Positions 1 through 12,720 are shown, counted from the first letter of the stretch. The stretch is DNA of 64,000 bases from Zygnema cylindricum (GCA_037447655.1 JBBHKE010002560.1:1-64000); one strand, 5' to 3'. Translations and numbers: made by a program. The notes: generated by a model not told the origin, from the sequence alone.

Positions 1-60
1 ATGATACAAAAAAAAAAAAAAAAAAACGGGTACGGCCGGGTAATAAAAAAACGAAAAAAA

Positions 61-129
61 TTGAAGGTTTCGTACTAATTCGTAGGTACAGAACCGTACT
101 GTACCTACGAATTAGTACGAAGCCTTCAA
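61..129. repeat. 31-bp inverted repeat (hairpin)
   Basis: The arms 61-91 and 99-129 are reverse complements with a single mismatch, around a 7-nt spacer. Weaker pairing (cgaaaaa/tttttcg) extends the stem outward. It could be a foldback repeat remnant or a small-RNA hairpin. No coding potential is seen. A similar short GTAC-rich hairpin lies at 27883-27935. Confidence 0.8.
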
Positions 130-830
130 ATTTTTCGTTTTAACATAACTACGGCCGACTGAATGTACGGACGGATGATTCTCCACGTACGTAGAGGGCA
201 CGTGAAGAAAGCTGCGTTATTGGTAGGTCAAGATATCGTCTGTCAAATAAACTACAGTACACTAGTCGAATTCAAACAAAATACGGACGGTTGAGATTAT
301 CTCCGTATACTAAGGTTTCGAACTAAAGTCACGAAAGTACGAAACAATCCTTCCTTTTAGGGTTCAGGACTTCAGGTTTCTATAAAGTCAAAAAAGCGCC
401 ATATGTTGTGAAATATGATTAGTCTTTCACTTTTTCTCTACTAAGGCGTTTTTTTTTTTTTTGCCTTTGGTTAGATTTTCGCTGCCGAAGTGGTTTTCTA
501 TCTTAAAAACAATGATTTTCTTTGTGATTTTCCATGATATGGGGTGAACGGAAAAAAAACATTCATGTGTAATTAGTAGGTTTTAGGTGTAAGAGGAGGG
601 GAGGGATAAAAAGAATAATAAAGAAAGATATTTTGTTTTTCTGATTTTTTTGGTAGATTAAAATTCGAGGCATGTCAGATGTATGGATTATTCTTTTTTT
701 TCCCCTTAGTTCTTTTTTATTATTATTTTGCATCACTTAAATATATCTTTTCAATGTTCTCGACATTTTTTTACTCGGTGGGTTTATAAGTTGGGTGCGC
801 ACTAGCTTATATGACCTTGTAGCACTATTA
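130..830. other. AT-rich stretch without recognised gene
   Basis: Contains homopolymer T runs and no open frame of useful length. No RNA gene or transposon end was recognised. Confidence 0.5.
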
Positions 831-970
831 GGTTATGGGCCCACAGCCCTTGCCTACAGAATTCTAAGTCTATCTAGCTAATACAGAGTTGAGCCGAAAA
901 GATTATGGGCCCACAGCCCTTGCCTACAAAATTCTAAGTCTATCTAACTAATACTGAGTTGAGCCGAAAA
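831..970. repeat. 70-bp tandem duplication
   Basis: Two adjacent 70-bp copies (831-900 and 901-970), each beginning at a gttatgggcccacagccc-type motif, differ at only a few positions. They sit at the left edge of the purine-rich region and just after the short motif that recurs at 5988. Confidence 0.9.
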
Positions 971-3900
971 GAGTCTTGCATATCTGTGGAACGACTCCAA
1001 TGAAACTGAGTTTGCTTCCTGCAAAGACACAAGCGACAAGAATGAAAGACGAGCGACAAGAATGAAAGACGATCAGATGCTTAGAGAGAGAAAGAGAGAG
1101 AGAGACACTTGGCCTCATGATACTTAATGTGTGAAGGGGTTACAAGGAATCCAAATGAGAGCAGATCATACAGCAGGAGGATTTGGTGCAAAGATTGAGG
1201 TGCTAAAGAACCTCATGATGATATAGTACACCAACAAAGTGACAACGAAGGCACACATTTCCCACTTCACTAGTCTGCCAGTTTAAGTCGATGTTATCGG
1301 GCTTCATCTCTCCGAGGATGAAAGAACATTGCTACTAATCCTATCCGTCCCAAATGACATCAAGGGAAATCTTACCAGGTCATACAAAAATTCGGGGACA
1401 TGTACATGGAGCGAAGTAGTGATCATTGTGTTGGAATCCGTTTCCAATAGCACCAAAGAGTGTGTTGGAATCCGTTTCCAATAGCACCAAGGAGTCACAG
1501 ATCGACAAGGATTCTAAGATCTCCCAAGAGCCTGCAAACAACGGAGGAGAAGACAACAACGGAGGAGAAGACGGAGTTAGAAGTCAAAAGTGTGACAGAC
1601 AAAAGAGTTTCCCCCACAGTCAAAAAGAGGAGTATCTCTTAGAGGCATGCATCGAACGTGCAAGGAAGGGAGGTTATCAAAGTGTCACAAAAAATCCAAG
1701 TAAGGAAGACAAAGGTGACTAATGCAACTTGCCCACATAACAAAAAGATCCAACCAAATCTGAAGACTGCAAACAGAACTACAATATCCAACTCAAAGTA
1801 ACTAAATCCACAGAAAGTGATGGAAGAGAGGATGTGTTTGCTACAAAATTAAGCAGCATGGCTTACGAGATCAAGGATGCAAATATCAGTGAACGAGTTG
1901 CAGATGAAGAGCGCATTCGCATCCAAGATCAAGAGCGCATTCGCATCCAAGACAGTGTAGAAGGTGACGACTCCAGGAAAGAAGAAGGGATGGATATGCA
2001 AAATCTGCAAACTGATGGCAAAAAATGGAAGCGTCAGTCTACACAAAAAGTTTGGCCCGATTCCAAAAAGTGCAGGGAAAGCATGGTCACAAATACGAGA
2101 GTGTCATTTCACAATGACAAGCAAGGAATGAGTGGGAGGGGAGAGGAACACTTACCAAGAGGACTTCGTTTTCAAGTGACAAAGATAAGACAACCCCACG
2201 CATCATGAAACCAGATCCAGTCGCCTATGTCTTCGCCACTACTGTCAACATGTCTTCGCCACCAACGTTAGCATGTCTTCGCCACCAACGTCAGCAAATT
2301 CCGAAAAAGAATCCAAGGTCTGTGAACAGAGAAACGTGTCACTCGTACAGAAACCAAGCAAAAAAACTAGAATAAGAGTTAGTAAAATGAAAATATCAGA
2401 TTGACTCTTAGTGGAGACCAGACATGGCAAGTAGCAAGTCAAGTTCTCCATTAGAAGTAAAAATATTTGAACAGAAAGTCAAAAGTCAAATTGGGAAACA
2501 AGTTGCAAAGCAGGTTTCTAAAGAGGCATTGGAGACAAGTAAACAAGATTCAACAACAAACAAGAAAAGCGTCAAAACTCTCATAAATAGAGGTCGAAGG
2601 ACTCACCAAGCTGAAAGAGTCAAGAGTCAAGTCCAAGCAAAGGTACATGAGTAGTAGTGATGTCACCCACTGGGCTTCAAGCGATCATATGAATTGAGTT
2701 AACATTCAGATACACGAAGGCAGAAAGGACATTCACATAGACCAAGGCAGAAAAAACAGAAAGGTCAAATTGCGAGATAGAAGTCAAACTGATTAGATCC
2801 ACCAGATTGACCTAGGCAGTGGAAATATAGCGGAGGCCAAAGGGAGAAAGAACATCAAATACAAGAGGAATTATATAAGTCTAAAGGGACTACAGATAGC
2901 GCAAAGACCACGAGGAAATCAAAGGGTAAACACCATAAATGTAGCATGGAGAACTAAAGATCACAATGCGTTCAGCAACAGTGGGAGTTACATAAGTACA
3001 AGGTGTGACTCACTAAGAAGAGCTCACATCGCGAAGGAGATCCCTAGAATTCGCCCGACGAGTCAGCCGCACAAGAACCCCTCAGCTCACCACCTCCAAC
3101 GAAGGCGCTCGCTTTATTACTGAAGGGTTGGAAATCAAAGGACCACGAACTAAGGTTGCTAAACCTGCAACAAAACAGAACAGTAGCTCAGAAAAGATAA
3201 TATTGCAAAGAAACATTTTGAGACGAATTGTGAAAAAGACAAGTTACTGAGAAAATGAAAGTGACAGTAATCAGAACTGGAGAACTTTTAGATGTTCAGC
3301 CTGCAGTGCTATCAGCTGAAGAGGAGACAATGGGAAATGACTTACCATGCCTCCAGCCGAGTGGGAAGAAAATCGAGGATTTGCCGAAGGCTAATAAGTC
3401 CACTCCCAAAGGCGAATTCGAAGGAGTTCCACCTCCAAGAGGAACTCCTATAGCCATGAAGAAGGCAAGTTCTTCAAATTGGAGAGAAAGAAGGGAAAGG
3501 CCAGAAATCAAAGAACCTAATCACAAAGGAAAGCACAGATCAGATTTCAATTAGTGCATGTCAGTGAAGCATTTACAAAACTGAGAAAGAAGGGAAAGGC
3601 CAGAAATCAAAGAACCTAATCACAAAGGAAAGCACAGATCAGATTTCAATTAGTGCATGTCAGGGAAGCATTTACAAAACTCTCCAGCTCACAGTGCGTG
3701 AGCAGCGTGCAATAAAGGCAAAACGGAGACACCGCAGGAAGGGGAAAACCTTACCATACAAGAAGTTCGAAGCCTGTGGGAGCAGATTCGAAGAGAACAC
3801 CTATGGGCAATTCCAAAGATCTGGTAAATTTTAAACTTGCCAAAGAAAGCACCACATTAGTGAGTATGGTAGGAGAAAAAACAAAGGTCAAGGCTTATAA

Positions 3901-4650
3901 AGTCAAGACATACACAGATGCTTTGTTGACCAAAACTGACAAATTGGGTCATTGTGGATGTAAAGGACAAGATCCTCACCTCAATACCAACAGATTCCTC
4001 TCAAATCATTCATTTCAAGGGACTCCTGATATGACCGAAACTCAAGAGGTCAGAATCACGAGTGGAGGACACGTGAAAACGCCAAGCACAGCGAAAGGGG
4101 TGATGGGAGAAAACAAAAAGATTAGTTTCAAACTCTTAAAGTTCTTATGTGAATGTAAGGTCAAATTTCAATTTTATGGAATGGAAAATGGAAACTCAAA
4201 CTCAAAAGTATACAGGAAGACACAAAGTTAGAATCCAAATGTCAGAGAAGTCTAAATATAAAGATTTAAATGAACCTTTTATAGAAACTTCAATAAGAGG
4301 AGTCAAAGGAAAAATAGAAGGCACAATGTCATCTAATAAAATAGTTGCCTGAAAAGAGTACAAAGGGGATTCAGGCATATGTGTCAGATTGTAAGAGTTA
4401 AGAGGAGTCTTGGAAAATCTTACCTCAGATAGTTCAAGGAGGTGGGACATGAAAGGCAGCCGCAGGTTGGAAAATCCCACGCGAGAAATCTCAGCGGAAG
4501 TCGTGGATGGGCGGAAGGAAAGACTAATTCCAAACGCCATTGAGAAAAATCTTAGTCCTAAAAATCGAACAGGGGAGCTAAGCAAAGCTTTTTGAGGAGA
4601 ATTGAAGAGGAGTTAGATAAAACCCTAAAATGAGAAGGTTCCAAACTGGA
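971..4650 (+). pseudogene. purine-rich, coding-like but broken region (possible retroelement gag relic)
   Basis: The plus strand is strongly A/G-rich and holds a run of medium open frames in different phases (1426-1722, 1834-2208, 3255-3554, 3776-4231) separated by stops and frameshifts. Predicted peptides are lysine/glutamate/serine-rich and match no family I recognise. Around 1290-1430 the plus strand reads like a short gag-type segment (LHLSEDERTLLL), which is only suggestive. Short internal tandem duplications are frequent: 20 bp at 1031-1070, 34 bp at 1427-1494, 24 bp at 1909-1956, 23 bp x3 at 2227-2295, 99 bp at 3484-3681. A decayed retroelement interior or a non-coding transcript are both possible. 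Confidence 0.3.
3484..3681. repeat. 99-bp tandem duplication
   Basis: Two consecutive near-identical 99-bp copies (3484-3582 and 3583-3681) begin gagaaagaagggaaaggcc. 99 bp is a multiple of three, but the surrounding frame is interrupted. Confidence 0.9.
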
Positions 4651-5760
4651 AAATTTCAAAGGACAGAATGAACCTAAAACCCAAGTACTCACAAATTGAT
4701 GTTTTTACAAAGTACAGGTTGTACCTTTGATGTCATGCGATGAACGCACGAATTGAGTTCGAAGTCGCACATTAGGAATATTCAAAATTACATCGCCACC
4801 TTGAACGGAAAAATCGGACGGACGAAAATTTCGACGTCGTTTGATTGAAAAATTACCATGCGACAGATTATGTGACCTAAATTAGATGTCAGACGGACAT
4901 CCGAATGGACGGTCAGATCGATGTCTCAATCTTGCGAATCGATTTTACATTCTCGTACAACGAGGATAGGGGACACGTCAGATGGTCCCAGGTTTTAATC
5001 GTTGGCAGGGAAAGTGAGCGCCAGCGACGTAAAATTTCACGGCGCCAGACGCGCTCTAATTGGTCCTAAAATTTTGCAGATCATCATAGGACCACATGTG
5101 GTTTCCACTCCTCACGGGATCATTCATCAACCGAAATGAGTACCATTCCAAATTGACGAAGCGACAAATTGTATCGACTTCGTACTGACCCAACTGTCCG
5201 ACGGTCAACTGATATATTCCGTGGGAATATCGAACGAAAATTTTAACGATTACGACGAAATGTCATCGAGGACGATTTTGTACCACATGCATCCCCGAAA
5301 CATCGAGTGGGAGCGTTGGTTTTAGTGCGATCTTTGGCGATTTATTTGTACCGATAAGGATTTATTTATATCGACAGACTTTTACCGATTCACATTTTGT
5401 GACGTGACTTGACGCGACGAATCGAAGTGTACGGAATATGACGACGATTCCGCCAACATTATTTTATATATTGTGTCAAAATCGAGGAGCGACACTTTGT
5501 GGTGGAAAGTGAGAAAACGGCAACATCTCATTGCACCAAACATTTAGTCATTTCATCACAGGATGACACACAGGAAAGCATAAAATGCATCAGAGCACTT
5601 TAGAACATCATCTTATGGAAATGTCATACAGATCACTCTCAAACTCAGATACTCTGAAGATTCATAGAAAAACATTTACTTTATTAGATCATAACTCTTT
5701 GTACATTCTTATTAAGATTCAGATCATAGAACATAGAAAGAGAATGCAACTTTATTAAAA
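4650..5760. other. CpG-containing non-coding stretch
   Basis: No convincing reading frame. The base composition differs from the flanks: it is rich in CG dinucleotides and cggacg-type motifs. It could be retroelement LTR or leader sequence, but no terminal repeat partner was found. Confidence 0.3.
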
Positions 5761-5856
5761 GATAGTCATTAAGAACATTTGTATTCCAATCGGGGCTCAC
5801 TTCGGCTCACGCCTTGTGGCCCTTTGACTATATCTACATTTCTTAAGCTGCCTAAA

Positions 5857-5916
5857 CTTGTCCAATCTATTGATTTGTTTTTATGCCTTGTCCAATCTAT
5901 TGATTTGTTTTTATGC
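5857..5916. repeat. 30-bp tandem duplication
   Basis: Two adjacent copies of a 30-bp unit starting cttgtccaatctattg. Confidence 0.9.
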
Positions 5917-6089
5917 CTCTCTTTATGCTATCTACATAGTGGTTCGTACATGCTAAGTTTCGCTGTGTTTAGATCTCATTTGTTTTTAAGTTGGGTGAGC
6001 ACTAGCTTATATGACCGTGTAAAACAATTTAAAAGATCCAATAGATACCATGTTGCCTATTATTCAAAAAGTTGAATCATAGGTGTTAG

Positions 6090-6800
6090 CATAAAAGAAT
6101 AGCCAACAAAAAAAACGCGTATGGCACGAGCACCCTCATCGAGAGTAGGAAAATGCTTGAAAAAGGCTTCACAACCAAAAATGTATATTTTAGAGACATC
6201 CGATTTAAGCCCATGCCAAGCTTCAAAAGGCGTTATGTTAGAAAGAGCAGAGGTACGGGAGAAATTGCGTATTTAAGAAGTGGTGAGTAAAAATTCAGCC
6301 AAAAAATAAAAGGGCAAGGAAAGAAATTGAAAAAGAGGTAGCGGGCCATGTAAATGAGAGTGCAGCTTGGTTTTCGGCATCATCATTCTTTTGGGGAGTG
6401 TTAGGGGAAAATGTTTGATGAACAATGCCATACATTAGGAAGATTCCAAAAAAAGCATTGGACACAAACCCGCCCGCCGTTATTTGTGCGAGAGGGTTTT
6501 AATGCGAGAAGACGAGATTTGGAAGAGAACTTAAAATGTTGAAAATGAGAAAGTTATTATGACTTGTGTTTCATAAAATAAATATACGTAAAACGAGAAT
6601 ATTCATCGATAAAAGTGAGGAAATATGTTGCACCACCAAAAATTGGAATGCGTATGGGACCGCAAACATCACTACAAACGAGGTGAAAAAGAGCCAAAGA
6701 ACGATATAAAGATGAGAGGAAAAGAGAGCAATGCATTTTGCCTAGGACAAAACCATGGCAATAATCAGTTTTGCTTTCATTAAGTTAAAGAAAGGTCGGA
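6090..6800 (-). pseudogene. degenerate Ty1/copia integrase fragment
   Basis: Minus-strand translation gives recognisable copia integrase segments in the right order: HGFVLGKMH, then SDVCGPIRIPIFGGATYF, FIDEYSRFTYIYF, further on TPFEAWHGLKSDVSKIYIFG, and VFFVGYS. These correspond to the linker after the HHCC region, the first catalytic aspartate block, and the conserved TPYEAW and FVGYS motifs downstream of the core. Stops and frameshifts lie between them and the second half of the core is poorly preserved, so it is inactive. It belongs to a different copia lineage from the array at 10-22 kb. No LTRs were found for it. Confidence 0.85.
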
Positions 6801-8380
6801 GGGAATATGATATAGAATGTAAAAATATTTCATTTCGCAATACATTATGTTTTCCTCCAATTTTGACAAGATTTTTTATGTTGAAATTGGTTTTTTAAAT
6901 TAGTCGGATAATTATTATTTATATTATCATTTTCTTTTCTTTTAGTTTTTCACAATGGATGATTTTACGAGAACCAAAAAAAAAAAGGCAATAGTGAGGA
7001 AAAGAAAGTGATACCCGTTTATTATTTGTATACATATGCATATGTGAGGCATAATTTAAAAAGACGTGGATTATGTTATTTATTTTACACGTTTTGATAA
7101 CATACTTTTTGTTTTTATTAACCGTATTTTGTTTTTTTATTAGTTTTGAAATGATGTAGTTGAATTCATTTTTTTGATGAAATTAGAAAGAAAAAAATAT
7201 TTATTCTGAAAATGTCACATGTGACAGAATAAAAGAAAAACGTGAGAGGAGCATGGAGTGGGGGTCCAAAGGACGGGGGAGAGAGGGAAAGGTAGAAATA
7301 TACATTATAATTGTTTCTAGTTTCTTATCACCGTTTGTTTCTTCGTTTGTCAGTTTTTCATTTTAGGTTTCAATTGCAATTTCAAAATATATTGGTGTTC
7401 ATTAAAATGTTTTTTTTTTTATCATGTACAACAAAGAAATATATAATAATATTATTAATAAAATAAAAGCATATTAATAGAATTGCAACAATAACAAATA
7501 TTATGATAGTTTAACTAAAACTTTGTTAAATAATTCAAACCAACACATAAAATAACAAATAATTTAACGATATCAATAACTAATAACACCAGATAATGTA
7601 TTTAAATAATATTGAGTAGTGTTAAATATCAACCAGAAATAATTAGTAAATAAATAAATAATAGGAGATATTTGTACAATATACGAATGAGTAATAAATT
7701 TTAATTACATACATAAAAAATATTCAAAATGAAAATGGAAAAAAAAACAAAAAAATGATGGCAAATAATGATGAGAATAATAAATAGTATAAATTACAAA
7801 ATAAATAAAAAACATAAAAATTAATAAGATATTATAAATAATAGAAAATAACAACGAATTTATGTAATTAGTAGTAATCAGGGAAAAACAAAACATAAAC
7901 ACATCAAAATAAAATGTAAAGACTTAATTAAATGAAAATGGGGTCAAGCTCACGCTATTTCACAAATATCCTTTAGCTGAAAATTGATATGTTGGAACTT
8001 ATAGAACCCGGAATTAAATGTTATAAAGTATCTGTGATAAGCAGCATTAAAACAACGATATTGGAAAATACTTGTGTAGCTGTTTTGCAGACAATAAACA
8101 AAGTAGACGAAAGAAAAAGCAAAACGTTTCACAAAAAAATAAAAGAAATTGCTAAACAGAGATATTCGTCTAGCCTAAGACAATATTAGCAGTCAAAACT
8201 CGACCGGCATTTTCACTTCAAAGCCACGCCTAAAACAGGCGGATTTATCCTTCGACTCATATTTAGTCTTAAATGCTTATACTTTAAAGCATGTTTAAGT
8301 TATAGTGTTCTCCATTTGTTGTGTTTCCGACCGATATTGGTTCCAATAATTTATATTTCTTTCACGTTCAGATTCTTACT
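6800..8380. other. very AT-rich stretch without recognised gene
   Basis: Long A/T-rich DNA with ATTA and AATA repeats. The short frames here have extreme F/I/Y/N composition typical of chance ORFs. Nothing else recognised. Confidence 0.5.
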
Positions 8381-8394
8381 TCCTCGACATAGGA

Positions 8395-8525
8395 CGAGCA
8401 CGAGGTGGGGATTTTGAAGGAATCGAGGGGGGAAAGAGGCGACATAGAGGTGGGAATTTTGAAAGAGGTGGAAGGGGGCGACGAGGAGGTGGGGATTTTT
8501 GATGGGGGGAACGAGGAGGCGGTTG
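8395..8525. repeat. G-rich imperfect tandem repeat
   Basis: Several diverged copies of a unit containing gaggtggggattttgaa. The complementary strand is open as a Ser/Pro-rich frame, most likely a by-product of the repeat. Confidence 0.65.
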
Positions 8526-8802
8526 TGACTTCACCACTACAAAACCATTGGGAGAAGAAAATTGAAGAACATTTGCTGTGAGTCATACTGTTTTCTGCCC
8601 GTACATACAACAACAATTTCTCAAAAATTGGATTCTGAGAACATCCCAATCTGTATCACGGATACATTTTTTAAAAATATCAGGGAAATAAAATGGAATA
8701 TCAACCGTTAACACATGCCAAAATCAAGTAATAAAAAACGATATAAATAACTTATATACTGTTTGGCAAGTAAAGATTATTTCCATACGGCTGTCAACCA
8801 CA

Positions 8803-8850
8803 ATAAAGAAATCTAAGAAATCTAAGAAATCTAAAAAGTCTAAGAAATTT
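8803..8850. repeat. 9-bp tandem repeat
   Basis: About five copies of the 9-mer aatctaaga, with small changes. Confidence 0.85.
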
Positions 8851-9711
8851 TGAAAGGAAAACATAAAAGATGAATGGCAAAATTTACTTATAATTGGGGT
8901 TCTTTTGAGATTTTTAAATGTCATTTAAATAGGATTTCACTTCATTTTGTTAATTCCACAAACGTGTACAGTTTTACATCAGAAATAAGTTCATGGCAAA
9001 ATTCAAACTTATACTAGCATAAACTGATCGGGTTTATGTGCTATTTTTCCTTGATATAATTTTCATAGCGTTACACAATACAAATGCATATTAAAAAATA
9101 CTCAATTTGTCAATTGCAATATTTTTGATATTTGAATAATATGAGATAATTGAAGGAAACTAGATATCTTGTCGCTTTACAAAATCTTGAATAAAACCAA
9201 AATTCTCGTCAATCACAAAATTGGGAAATTAGTATAATTGGAAACGAAAAATAGTTGAGCGCTTGAAAAAAAAATGCTCGTGAATAAAAGGATTCAAAAA
9301 ATTAACAATAAAATTGGATATAAGAATTGATTGAAAAAAATGTTTTTGCAAACAAGTCAAAGGAGTTGAAAATGCTTATAAACATAATGTGCATAACCGA
9401 AACTTGAAATTCTAAGAGTTTGTATATTATTCCACATGTATGAGCCGATTGTGGCGACTTTTTATTACAATAGAATGGTATATCATTTCATACTTTTAGA
9501 AGTACATATTGTAATCCACGGAAATAAAGTCATCTCATTATATTGAGAAAGTCGTGGCTTATGATTATTCCCTATGAAAAACGTTATAAACCATAAAGTA
9601 CTATAATATAAAGGTTTTTTTTGTGAATATCTTATTGGTAAACAGCATGCATGAGATAAAAACAAAATCAGAAAAACCATGTAGTTTGCATTTTGTCGAA
9701 GGTGAACTTAC

Positions 9712-9954
9712 GTTTGGAAATAAACTTGTTGGCCTGATTGTTGTATCCTTCATTGCATGTGCATGATGCACCATTCTTGCCACGATAGCAAACTCCGCCT
9801 CCCCCATAAGGGCCATTTGGTTGGGTCGCATTGCAAAACGCTTCAAAATCGCTTTTACTTCGTTGCTCGTTGGGTGCACACCCGGTTGGGAGATTTGAGC
9901 CAAATAAACAATTGGTTCGTAAAGCTTCACAATATGGATGCCCGTAAAGTTCAA
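9712..9954 (-). CDS. possible orphan exon, unknown protein
   Basis: An open minus-strand frame of about 80 residues, of ordinary amino-acid composition (AILKRFAMRPNQMALMGEAE is typical), ends at a canonical GTAAGT donor (GT at 9711-9710). The composition and clean donor look like a real internal or first exon. I recognise no family, and no partner exon was found before the copia array begins at 10240. It may be the remnant of a gene interrupted by the array. Confidence 0.35.
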
Positions 9955-10234
9955 TGTAAATTTAGTCCGTCATTGTAAAAGAACATTACTTGACAAAGCT
10001 ATAAAAATCCATGATACTAAACGTAGAGTGAAAAGATGCTTTTCAAAAGGCATAAATTTGATTCATGCACAAGAAGACAAACAAAAGATGCAGACACAAA
10101 ACCTTTCAAAAACCTTTCATATCACGCAATTGTAATTGTAGTTTTGGTTAATTGCAACTCTTGGTTTGCTGCCTAGACAACTTGAAAAACCTTAAAAAAC
10201 GTAAAATGATTGTACGAATGATGTTATTTAACAT

Positions 10235-10239
10235 CAAAT
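10235..10239. repeat. candidate target-site duplication, left end of copia array
   Basis: CAAAT lies immediately outside the CA end of the array (minus orientation). CTAAT lies outside the opposite TG end at 22474-22478. Four of five bases agree, as expected for an aged 5-bp copia duplication. Confidence 0.5.
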
Positions 10240-11293
10240 TGCAATTTTGTGACCTCCATTGGACTACAGAATACAAGAAACCTCTAGGTAGTATTTAACT
10301 TTCCCACTTAAAGCCACAACCACTACTGGCTAGGAAAGCAAACTGACAATTTGATTGCAACCTTGTGCAGCCTGGACTCCCCTGAGTCCGTAGCAAAAAG
10401 AATCAATGAAAACGGCCAACCAGCTGATAAGTTATGAGGCAGTAAACATCCCAGTTTGTACAAACTCCCAAAGGGAGAGGTGACTACCTACCAAAATTTT
10501 CTAAGTCCTGATTCCCTCTAAAACTTCGATCAACTCAAGTACGACCAATCAGATTACTGTACCGTACTAAAAAGTACTACTGCCGGTGTTCCTTTTGTAT
10601 GGCCTATGTATGACAAAGCTATTAAGCGGACGCATGTCTGCTTTTCACTCGTCCGTACATTCCTCGGAATTCCCATGACCGAATGTCATCTCTCCACGTG
10701 GCTCCAGGCCATGCCACGTCAGAAAACGCCAAAATAACCATTCCGAGATTTCAGCGATGATGTGCCCCGTTGGATTTGCATGGAGACGCAATCTTAGCTG
10801 TTATTAATACTTGCGCGACACTTGTTTCACTGTCGAAACAAAATACATGATATCCGTTTTGAAATAGAATCGTACTTCGTACTTTCATAAAACTCTATCT
10901 ATGTATGCCGTATACAGTTTTAGTTAAATGGATTTGTTCCTCCCTAAATATATATATATATATATATATATGTATACATATCACATACTATAGCATTTAT
11001 CATTGGTCCTATTCTAATAGGATAAAGCTGACCGCTATCGGCTAACTTGACGAACCGCAGGCACTGGGATCAAAATCCCGGGTCCGTCAAGTATATTTTT
11101 AGTAACCTACTAAAAAAAATTGCCTGTTGAACTAAAGCAGCCATGGATCAACCATCTTCTCTATCCTTGAGTGACTACAACAAGTATGGGGGTTAGGGAG
11201 AGGAGGTGGAGGCAAGCTGCCCGTCCTTTTTTTTTCTTTTATCCTAACATATTTAAACCTAGAAAATACGATAAAAATCTATTAACTTCAACA
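10240..11293 (-). repeat. copia LTR A (3' LTR of the array)
   Basis: Read on the minus strand, the LTR starts TGTTGAAG at 11293 and ends TTGCA at 10240, the standard TG...CA form. It aligns along its length with LTRs B and C but is the most diverged, and a TA microsatellite (10947-10976) is longer here. It holds two ACGT-core motifs near 10695-10720 and the tRNA-like hairpin described separately. The element body follows at higher coordinates, so in transcript sense this is the downstream LTR. Confidence 0.9.
11046..11091. other. tRNA-like minihelix in LTR A
   Basis: A 46-nt segment begins cttgacg and ends cgtcaag, giving a 7-bp terminal stem. Inside is a second stem-loop, gggatcaaaatccc, that resembles a tRNA T-arm. 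The D and anticodon arms are absent. The same structure is present at 16864-16909 and 22226-22271, with one stem mismatch in the last. Confidence 0.6.
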
Positions 11294-11310
11294 CTCCTTT
11301 TGTTTTCTAG
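11294..11310 (-). promoter_or_regulatory. polypurine tract, element 1
   Basis: On the minus strand a purine-rich run (ctagaaaacaaaaggag) sits directly before the TG of LTR A. This is the position used to prime plus-strand DNA synthesis in LTR retrotransposons. Confidence 0.7.
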
Positions 11311-11329
11311 TCTAATTTTATTTTTTTCT

Positions 11330-12720
11330 TCCAATCGTATTTATCCCGACAATATTTTAATTTAGGAGATGGCACAGGTTTGGTCATCATGTTAGCCACC
11401 ATTTTTTCATCAGGTCTATACACAAGATTTAAAATTTTAGTTTCAACTTTTTCCCTTATGAAGCTTAATCTTATGTCCATATGTTTCGCTTTGAAATGGT
11501 GTTTTGGATTGGTTGCAATTGGGATTGCAGCTTGATTATCGCAAAAGATTTCATGCAATCCCTCCTTCATATATCTCAGTTCTTGCAACAATGACTTCAC
11601 CCACATTAATTATTTTACGGCAGAACAAGAAGCCATATACTCAACCTCCATGGTAGACTGAGCAACCACCTTTTATTCCTTATTGCTCCAACAGCAAGCA
11701 CCTTCTCCCACATACAAAACATATCCAAAAGAGCATCTTCTCAAAGGTGCATCCCCATAACTGGCATCACTCCAAGTGGTGATATCAATGTGCTCCCCTC
11801 CCAAATGCAACCATAATTCTGTGGTTCCAAACAGATTTCTCATGACTCTATTGGCTGCCTCCCAGTCTTTTTTTTTAGGATCATTAAGACTACTACTGAG
11901 TACTCCAATATCTGCCGCTATGTCCGGCCTGGTATTGTTCATAAAATAGATTAAACTTCTTACGACTTGTTTACAAGGGATAGACTTCATAAACCCTCTC
12001 TCCTCTAGACTCATGTGATTGTCTAAGATCATCACTCTTTATCCTACACTCCCATCACTTAACTTTTTAAAGTCCATGGGAGTGGTACAACTGTTACCAT
12101 TTTCCATCAGGAATTTCTCAAGCATATTTTCCATTGCTTTTTCTGAGTAAGTCTGATAATCTTCTTCCCCCTATCTCTCTCCATTTGGATCCCCAATATA
12201 TTTTTTGCCTCCCCTAAAGCCTTCATATCAAATCTGCCCCTAAGATCTTTCTTTTGCCTATCGATCTTCTCTAAAGACTTAACACAAGTAGATCATCCAC
12301 ATAAATTTCATTAAAAATGACACCTTTCTCATTTTCAAACATATAGATAGAATGGTCAGAGTTGATACGGATATATCCCAGATTTGTGAGAAACTCATCT
12401 AGTTTCTTATTCCACTGTCGGGGAGCCTGCTTCAATCCATATAAGGATTTTATGAGCCTGTAGACTTTGCTCTCTTCTCCTTGTTCCACAAACCTCTCGG
12501 GTAATCTCATGAAAATTTCTTCCTCTAACTCACCATGAAATAAAGTTGTCTTAATGTCTATCTGCTGGATTTCCATGTCTTCAGCTGCTGCTGGATTGAG
12601 GAGAATCCTTACTGAGAGGAACCGAGCAAATGGAGCAAAGGTCTCCTCATAGTCGATCCCCTCCTTATGGGTGAACCCTTTGCTACTAATCGAGCCTTAT
12701 ATCTCTCAATGGTATTAGTT
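11330..12720 (-). pseudogene. copia reverse transcriptase - RNase H, element 1 (broken)
   Basis: The minus strand carries the copia RT (RVT_2 type): IDIKTTLFHGELEEEIFM, LYGLKQAPRQWNKKL and the catalytic YVDD at 12292-12303, then the RT C-terminal part. RNase H follows with WSDASYGDA near 11760, the DNQAAI block near 11545, and the ADMMTKP-type tail near 11380. The frame breaks a few codons after YVDD, and the next segment (RGRFDMKALGEAK) continues in another phase. Element 2 has the same break. WSDASYGDA and DNQAAI are copia RNase H hallmarks. The enzyme cannot be made intact. Confidence 0.92.

Noticed and set aside
11041-11091. Functional tRNA gene in the LTR
   Set aside because: The folded segment is only 46 nt and lacks D and anticodon arms, so it is kept only as a tRNA-like hairpin.
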